A DNA stretch of 64,000 bases, taken from NCBI GenBank assembly GCA_015847255.1, contig JADLZK010004590.1, forward strand, positions 372,001 through 436,000, in the 5' to 3' direction. The first letter of the stretch is position 1. Every line of letters starts with the position of its first letter. This DNA comes from Hyparrhenia diplandra (lineage: Eukaryota > Streptophyta > Magnoliopsida > Poales > Poaceae). Below, in pieces: positions 57,901 through 64,000 of the stretch. The translations under genes and the position numbers were made by a program. The notes under the pieces were generated by a model, which was not told the DNA's origin, did not search any database, and worked only from the letters and a program-made list of their open reading frames with translations.

Positions 57901-58600
57901 AGGATCTCTTTCATCGCCTCTCTCTCGAGATTGCTTTTGAACAATTTCGAGAATGTTCGAGAACAAGATCTCTTCTCGAACCCCAATGAATGCAAAGGAT
58001 GTTTGGGGTTTCAATTTTGGGATCTTGGGTTTTCTTCTTCTAAAATTTGAGAAAGTTAATTGGAAATCGAGTCCTCACTTTGCTCTTTCAAATGGCTTTG
58101 GAAATGTGGATTTGTCAACCTAAACATAAGGTTTTCTTTTTGGCTGCTAATGAAAGATAGGCTCAAAGACACGGGAACATTTTGAAAAGAAAGCAAATGT
58201 AGCTAGATGATTCTGAGTTGTGTTTTCTCGTAATAGTTTGTGAGAGGAGACTGTGGCCCATCTTTTTTTGGACTGTCCATTCTCGGCTATGTGTTGAACC
58301 GGCTCAACATTCAAATTCCAATGGATGCCACCTTCCCGACTTCAACTCCCGGCTCGGATGCCAGTTTCATTCACCCTTCTTCATGAATGCTATTGTTTTG
58401 ATGTCTTTGGGCTATTTGGTCGGTTCGGAATGGTCTCATTTTCGGGGGTGTCCAACCCTCTTTGCTTGAGTGTCAGCAAGTCTTTGTCAAGGAGATGACT
58501 CTTCTGAAGCACAGGGTCAAAGCTGCCAAATTGCCTCAATTCTTGCAATGGAGTCAAAGCATTATCCAATTGTAATTTTATTTTTGTTGTTTTTCATCGC
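54912..58600 (+). pseudogene. LINE ORF2: endonuclease and reverse transcriptase, frameshifted
   Basis: The apurinic-type endonuclease is intact in frame at 54980-55680 (LSWNVRGLN, LQETKKDD, YGPCTPDG, LLLGDFNLI, DHTPCI). The RT follows (PNDKSPGLDGFNNEFLKKCW near 56320-56385; IINLDFEKAFDKIEH near 56705-56750; GDPSPL near 56905). The catalytic YADD is replaced by DIDD (QDIDDTLII, about 57030). YLGLPLSIDRPKN lies near 57240-57280. At 58220-58300 a decayed zinc-finger-type region resembling zf-RVT occurs. Several frame changes lie after 56240. Confidence 0.85.
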
Positions 58601-58713
58601 TTTTTTTGTTTCCTAAATTTGTACTTGTGTTTCTTTGGGTACCTTTTTTTAATGCTTAATAAATCACTTTGTAGGGGCCCCGGCCTCCAGATTCCTCTAA
58701 AAAAAAAAAAAAA

Positions 58714-59227
58714 TGGACTCGTGGATTTGCCGCACTAATTAGGGGACAACCGCCCAAACAACAACAAACGGTTAATTAGAGACAGCCCTCAACTTTACTT
58801 TTTGGCAAAAAAATATCCCACAACTTCCATTTTTAGAAAGTTTTCTATTTTTAACGATAAGGAAAAAGAAGTTACAAAGCTACATATATAACTTTTGTCT
58901 ATAACTTATGTGTATAATTTATACATCTAACTTATACACATGGCTTATGTGATCTTCAATGTTATAAAATTACACACATAACTTATACACGTATTATATG
59001 AAGCACATAACTTACACACGTTACAAAGTTACACATAACATAAAAAAAAAAAACTTATTACATGAAACACGTAACTTACACACGTTATAAAGTTACATCT
59101 AACTTATACATATAACTTTTATGGGTAACTTAGGTTATATTCCGTAAGTTAATATACATAAATTACTACTAAAAAACTTTAAAAACTATTTGAGTGGGAT
59201 CTAGTTTTGTTCGATTTCGTCAGTACG
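58714..59227. repeat. AT-rich DNA with short dispersed repeats
   Basis: Repeated words such as cataacttatacac and gttacaaagttacacat occur at 58880-59150. No gene. Confidence 0.5.
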
Positions 59228-59365
59228 TGTTGACACCCAAAAATGGCTTGGACTAAGGCATGGTAAAATCCTCAGACGTGGCTCGATTCCGGGAGCTCTC
59301 GGAATCGACTAGGACGCTTGGCACCCGGTGCGTCCCGGTCGCTTGTCGAGCGTCCGGTCGACCCA
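59228..59365 (+). repeat. Truncated LTR remnant
   Basis: Starts TGTTGACACCCAAAAATGGC and shares the next ~130 bases in outline (aaggcatggtaaaat; gcgtccggtcg) with the LTR start at 60295. The rest of the LTR is missing. Confidence 0.6.
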
Positions 59366-59798
59366 TAGCAACATATAGTTATATTAACGTGCTCACACAC
59401 AAAGAAGTTTGAAGTATTTCCTTATAAACTACCCATAGCTATAGACATTTTGAAAGTTGAATACGAATCTATTTCTGCCATTTTTTGTCCTAAAACTGTA
59501 TATAATTTTAACTATGTTCAAAGTTGACCTTTTCTTGATTTCGAAAAAAAGTTGACCTTTTCTTGTACAGAATACATTTATCAATAAAAAAACTCTTTTT
59601 TAGGGGCAAATTAGAGTAACTAAAATAATTGAGAGGACTAAGGGCATATTTGGAACCACCGCTTGAAACTTTAGAGCACTTAAGTTCTAGTTTTGAGCTC
59701 TAATGTAAGATGGGCTAAAGCGTCATAAACACCCAAATTCTGTCACACATCCAAACAGCCTGAGTTGCAATGGCTCGGCGCGCCACCGTCTGCCATCT
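59366..59798. other. Intergenic, nothing recognised
   Basis: AT-rich. A short local duplication of gttgaccttttcttg at 59522-59560. Confidence 0.4.
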
Positions 59799-60294
59799 TC
59801 AGTCGTAAGCTGTGCTGAAGAAGATCTTGACAGCGTTGTCGGAGAGGATCTGGAGGACGCCGCAGTTGGACCGAGCGACGCACCTCGGCAACTTGAACTG
59901 GTTCGCCGGAGCGCCGAGAGAGAGAGGCGTGGTGCAAAGACCTTTCGAACGCGTGCCCCGGCGTAGCACCCGCAGCTCCGAGAGGCCCGATGGGCGCGTC
60001 TTTCCGGAGCTCACATACCGGCGTCAACAAAGCGCCCGGTCCGGCTCGTCGCGGCGGCCGCAAGACGTCGTCGTCGGCCTCGCCGCTAAGCTCCCAAAAG
60101 AGGGCGTAGTGGCCGGGTCGGAGGACACGTCGGCGTGGCTCGTGTAGTCCACCACCTCCAACGACATGTTCCGAGCAGCGGGATCTCGACCGCGCCATTG
60201 ACGGCGAGCCGCACGCCCCGCTTTCGGTGTTCTTGTCGCGTTGATGGAGAGCATGGGGCCGATCGCCCCGGCTTACGAACTTGAGCTTGGGCGT
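59799..60294 (-). pseudogene. GH3 exon 4 fragment, inverted, frameshifted
   Basis: On the minus strand it reads from TPKLKFV through LRVLRRGTRSKGL, GAPANQFKLPRCVARSN and GVLQILSDNAVKIFFSTAYD to a stop at 59799. It corresponds to exon 4 of the GH3 gene at 48605-49110 but differs at many positions, so it comes from another paralog or an old duplicate. At least three frame changes. The upstream end is cut at 60294 by a gypsy LTR that inserted after ggcgt. Confidence 0.8.
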
Positions 60295-61135
60295 TGTTGA
60301 CACCCAAAATTGGCCCAAGGCATGGCAAAATGTAAAACGCATCAAGGTACAAAATTTAGCCAAGACACGGGGCCAAACAGGCGCTCACGGGGAGCACCGG
60401 ACGCTGGAGCGTCCGATCGCTGGCCGGGCGCACCGGTCGCTGGCGGCGCGCTTCGGGACTCTGGAAGTGGCCGGGCCGCCGCCCACCGTCGGTCGGTCGC
60501 GCCAGCAGCGTCGGTCCGGCGACCGGTCGAGTTGGCTTCGCAGACGTCGTCGTCTCGGACCGCTTCGGGAATTGGCCGGGCGTTGGGCACCGGTAGCGTC
60601 GGTCAAAGCCCCGACCCGGCGTCCGGTCGGCCCGGCGCTGGCCCGATCCGAACGGCCGAACCGATTTGTTTCCAATCGTGTTTAGGTCGGTTTTGGTGTT
60701 TGGAAACGTCTTAGGGACGCCTTCCTAAAGGATAAGACCACCCTCCCCTATATAATAAAGGGGTTTATGGCCGATTGATCCTATCTACATCCAATCGACA
60801 ACCAATCTACCTCCTGTCCCGTTTGTAGGTCATTTTCTTCATTCAACCCTCCGTACCCTGCTGTTCGGCGGCGATCTCCGTGTTCTTCGTCGACGTCCTA
60901 GGCGGCCACGCTGGTCCTAGGGCACCCCTCGCGTGCATCCTCCCGACGGGTCTTCCCGGAGGTTTGTTCGGAGGTTCTTCCAGCCATCACCGAGCTCCAC
61001 GTGCGCCCCTACCGAACCCTAATCGGTTAGGGCGGCCACGCTGCGGTGTTGCTGCTCCAAGGTTGATTTGCAATCTTCGTGGGCGTCCAAGGCCCTCTCG
61101 TTGTGTTGGTGCGAAGCCCTAGTTTCGTGTCAACA
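60295..61135 (+). repeat. 5' LTR of the gypsy element in GH3 fragment
   Basis: 841 bp from TGTTGACACCCAAAATTGGC to CGTGTCAACA. A TATA-like tatataataaagg lies near 60750, followed by the transcript leader. Confidence 0.75.
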
Positions 61136-61160
61136 CAATTTTGGCGACTCCGCTGGGGAA
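61136..61160 (+). promoter_or_regulatory. Primer binding site
   Basis: ttttggcgactccgctgggg directly follows the LTR, a primer-site sequence commonly seen in grass gypsy elements. Confidence 0.65.
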
Positions 61161-61197
61161 ATCAAGGCGTCAATTGCGTTTTGAAGACCTCGACATC

Positions 61198-62758
61198 ATG
61201 CCTAATAACAACGCCAACAAGGGTGAGGTGCATGATGACAACGTCATTCATCCCACCACTTCCGATGAGCTACCCGAAGAGTTGAAGCAGAAGCTTCAAG
61301 AGTTGCTGGATTCCACTTCACGTGCTTTCTTGGAAAGCTGCTCCCAAGCACTTCGGCCGCTCCAGAAGTTGAGGTAACGGACAATTCTAAACAGCCTATT
61401 TACGATGATTTGTATCCTCAACATGCTGATTATGCTGCAATGCTAGAAGGCCATAAGAAAGAAGTAGATAATAAATTTACTGCTACTATAGGCATGGTTA
61501 TGGCTAGGTTTAATAAATTTACTGCTGCTATAAAGCCGGTTCTTCCAATAGAGATGCAGCTAATTATAAGCAAATGCTCAGTCTTGCCGAGACACAAGAT
61601 CGCAATCGGCAAACTGCTAACAGGTCACAAGATGCTAGGCATTCGGGGGGCAACACCGTGTTACCTAACCCACCGAAATCCCCTAGCCAAATTCCTGCCA
61701 TGGGCAATGAAACTACAATTCCAAGTGCTCCTTCTGCCGATATGACTGATGCGTTTAATCGGCTAAAGGAAGATTTAAATAAGTCTTTGCAAGAGTGTTT
61801 AGGCGTCCAAATTAAAACATCAAGAGGCGTCTATAATAAACCGTACCCTCCACATTTTGATTACATGAGAAACCCACCAGGGTGGAAGGTACCAGATTTT
61901 CAAAAATTTAGTGGCAATGATAATAAGTCTACCATGGAGCATGTTAGCATGTATCTAGCTCAGTTAGGTGAAGGGTGCGCTTTTGACTATATGAAATGTC
62001 GTAATTTCCCTTTATCACTTACTGGCAATGCTTTTTCATGGTTTACTTCTTTGCCAACATCTACTATTGGTTCTTGGGCTCAACTAGAAGAAAAATTCCA
62101 TGCTCACTTTTATGATGGAGTCCAAGAAACTAGATTAGCTCATTTGACATCGGTTAAACAAGGTCGTAGTGAGTCTGTGCTTGAGTTTATTAGGCATTGC
62201 AAAGAAATTAAAAACCGATGTTTTCATTTGATGATTTCTGAGCGTGATTTAGTAGACATATGCTTTAATGGTTTGCATTCTAAGATTAAAGATAAGCTTG
62301 AGCATATTCAGTTTACTACTTTACCGCATTTACTTGAGAGAGCTATTGCTGTTGAATCTCGTTTGAAAGACTCTCAAGATCATGATTATAAGTCTCGTCG
62401 TTCTAACATTCACAATGTGGATGATTATCCTTCATCCGATGATGAAACTAAAGAGGTATTGGCTGCTGAAATTAGGTGGCCAGATGAAAACAAACAAGTG
62501 ACTTGTCCTTCTCTCAAGCCGATTAATAGGAATCGGAATGAGGAAATCAAGTTTACTTTTGACACATCTAAATGTGACCGAATCTTTGACCAATTGTTAA
62601 AAATCGGGTACATTAAGATTAAATATACTATGCCTTCTGCAGATGTGTTAAAGAAGCGGGCTTTTTGTAAATATCATGATTCCTATTCTCATGCCACTAA
62701 CGATTGTCATTCTTTCCGTCGGCGGCAGTACAATCGGCTCTTAATGAGGGCCAATTAA
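61198..62758 (+). pseudogene. gag of the gypsy element
   Basis: Starts at ATG 61198 (MPNNNANKGEVHDDN). Frame breaks near 61370 and 61560, then open from 61574 to 62758. The capsid domain is clear: HFDYMRNPPGWKVPDFQKFS, FPLSLTGNAFSWFTSLPTST, LEEKFHAHFYDGVQETRLAH and IKDKLEHIQFTTLPHLLERA. The C-terminus has a Cys/His cluster FCKYHDSYSHATNDCHSFR, where a zinc knuckle would be. Decayed remnants continue to about 63115. Confidence 0.82.
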
Positions 62759-63136
62759 GTCTTACCGACATGCAATTAGACAAGAATCCTTTTCGGTGCA
62801 TGTGATTGAAGCTATGAAGCCCGAAGACAAGACACTGAGGCCAAAGCACTTGAAATCAAGGCTCCGCTATTTTGATTCGGCCCCGAGCAAGCCGCTACAA
62901 CTCAAGGGAAGAATGTGATCATTGGTGAGCCTCGCACTGCATTAGAATGCTCCTAAGAATTCGGGGACGACAAGTGTTGGCTGGCCAAACCGAGGAAGGC
63001 AAGACAAAGCTTACCATTGTTGCTAGTTCGGCGCAAGCATTACGGCGTCAAGCATGGTTAGATGGTCGAGCGGCGCAGGCAAGACCAGCTAGGCCGATTG
63101 AAGTAATCAGCTAGGATGATCAAGCCCAGGCGCCAT

Positions 63137-64000
63137 TGTTGACGCATATTAACGTATACTTTTACTTGTCAACTGAATATGAAGAAGGACTAAAATATAA
63201 TTAGATCACCTTATTAGGGCTTACATCGACAATTTCCATGAGTTTTGGTGAAGTTGTGATTTTCGGGGACTAAACAGAAAAACGGCGAGAGTTATGAAGA
63301 CATACGACTCCAAGACGTGTCCCAATCGTACTCGATCCAACTCCTACAAAGAGCAACATAGAAGTACTTCAAATGAAGAATCAAAGTACAACATTGCGAA
63401 GAGCTCGTCGAGATGATCGAAATGGATATATCATTTGCCATATTCGAGTCCGAATCGAAGATATCGGTCGCGAGAGCGGGGTTCGGTAAAACGGGCATAA
63501 CTCCCTCATCCGGACTCCGTTTGACGCGAATTGATACAATTCGGAAACGGCACGACGACACGCACGCACCCACAAAAGCTCAGCCCAGCTGGGGCCCATC
63601 TTGGGCCGACCGGCCTAATATTAAGGCCGGCCGGCCTCCCCCCTCCACGTCATCGGCCGCGCTTCCAGAAGCTTCCTCAACCGACTTTGACACGCGATCT
63701 AAACCACATGTTTAATGTCGGTTCGATCCGACGACGATGGGAAGAGTACGAGTTGTAATCCAAGTCCAAGACGTGGCACCTCCTTCGGACTATATAAGCA
63801 GCCCCAAAGGCGCCCCCAAGAGACATCATCTCCTCATTAGCTATCGACGAGAGAAAAATCTAGGGTTTCATATTAGAAGAGAGAGAGGTCCCTCTAGTTG
63901 TCTAGTTCATCTAGTTCTAGTTCTAGATCTAGTTCTTCTAGTTCATCTAGTTGTAAGATCAAGGAGAGAGGAGCGGAGAAAGCTGGAGATCCGGACCTGT
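63137..64000 (+). repeat. LTR of another gypsy element, continues past the window
   Basis: Starts TGTTGACGCATATTAACG. It shares blocks with the Athila-like LTR at 8722: ggggactaaacag, agcttcctcaaccgact, tttaatgtcggtt and ggactatataag (TATA near 63790). It is a related but distinct family. The 3' end is not in the window. Confidence 0.7.

Larger units (their letters stand above)
51047..58713 (+). mobile_element. L1-type LINE, nearly complete but decayed
   Basis: 5' leader from about 51047, ORF1 with two CCHC knuckles, ORF2 with endonuclease and reverse transcriptase, and a 3' end with a 15-A tail (58699-58713). A possible target repeat is ten A plus TGG, at 51034-51046 and ending at 58716; it is A-rich and therefore weak support. 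Stops and shifts in ORF1 and ORF2 make it inactive. Confidence 0.85.
60295..63136 (+). mobile_element. Ty3/gypsy element: LTR, PBS and gag, broken off by another element
   Basis: LTR, primer site and gag are in the right order. No protease or pol text follows 63000. A new LTR starts at 63137. The rest of the element may lie beyond the window. Gag resembles that of the RIRE2/Tat-type elements. Confidence 0.75.

Overview
This window is nuclear DNA from a grass (Poaceae). The evidence is GC-rich intron-poor genes beside AT-rich intergenic DNA, Stowaway-type MITEs starting CTCCCTCC, Athila-like and copia LTR elements nested in each other, L1-type LINEs, a Helitron ending in the hairpin CCCGTGCGTTGCAACGGG plus CTAA, and a monocot-style group I GH3 gene. 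Genus cannot be told from the sequence. Most of the window is mobile DNA. I see four host gene loci and fragments of a fifth.

Layout. (1) 1-25.3 kb holds a tandem duplication of an apoplastic L-ascorbate oxidase gene. Copy 1 (1-1727) is cut by the window edge. Copy 2 begins at 5797 with its own TATA box, is split at codon ~193 by a 14.2-kb nested retrotransposon (6377-20581), and resumes at 20587-21739. The outer element is a minus-strand copia. Inside its integrase/RT region sits a plus-strand, non-autonomous Athila-like Ty3/gypsy element (8722-17037) with perfect 5-bp target duplications. The shared 3' flanks of the two copies were then hit by different insertions: a MITE in copy 1, and a 2.7-kb Helitron and a short LINE tail in copy 2. 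Each copy therefore shows the empty site of the other. (2) 25.4-34.2 kb holds an F-box gene, a 1.8-kb poly(A) retroposon with a 14-bp target duplication, and a two-exon gene for an acidic protein with internal repeats that I do not recognise. A solo LTR and a MITE follow. (3) 36.8-40.5 kb holds two unrelated tandem arrays lying end to end: units of 114 and 78 bp with a 526-bp higher-order period, then 110-bp units. (4) 41.6-49.1 kb holds a solo LTR, a MITE and a four-exon GH3 (JAR1-type acyl-acid-amido synthetase) gene with a 156-bp MITE inside exon 3. (5) 51.0-58.7 kb is a nearly full-length but decayed L1-type LINE. (6) 58.7-64 kb holds an LTR remnant, an inverted fragment of GH3 exon 4, a Ty3/gypsy element carrying LTR, PBS and gag, and the start of another LTR that runs off the window.

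Genes do not form an operon or pathway here; they are separate plant transcription units. Almost every coding region carries single-base frameshifts, including otherwise well conserved genes. The pairs of LTRs also differ largely by indels in G/C runs. Part of the apparent gene decay may therefore be residual long-read assembly error. The splits caused by the copia element and by the GH3 MITE are structural and do not depend on this.

No CRISPR array, tRNA or rRNA gene was found.
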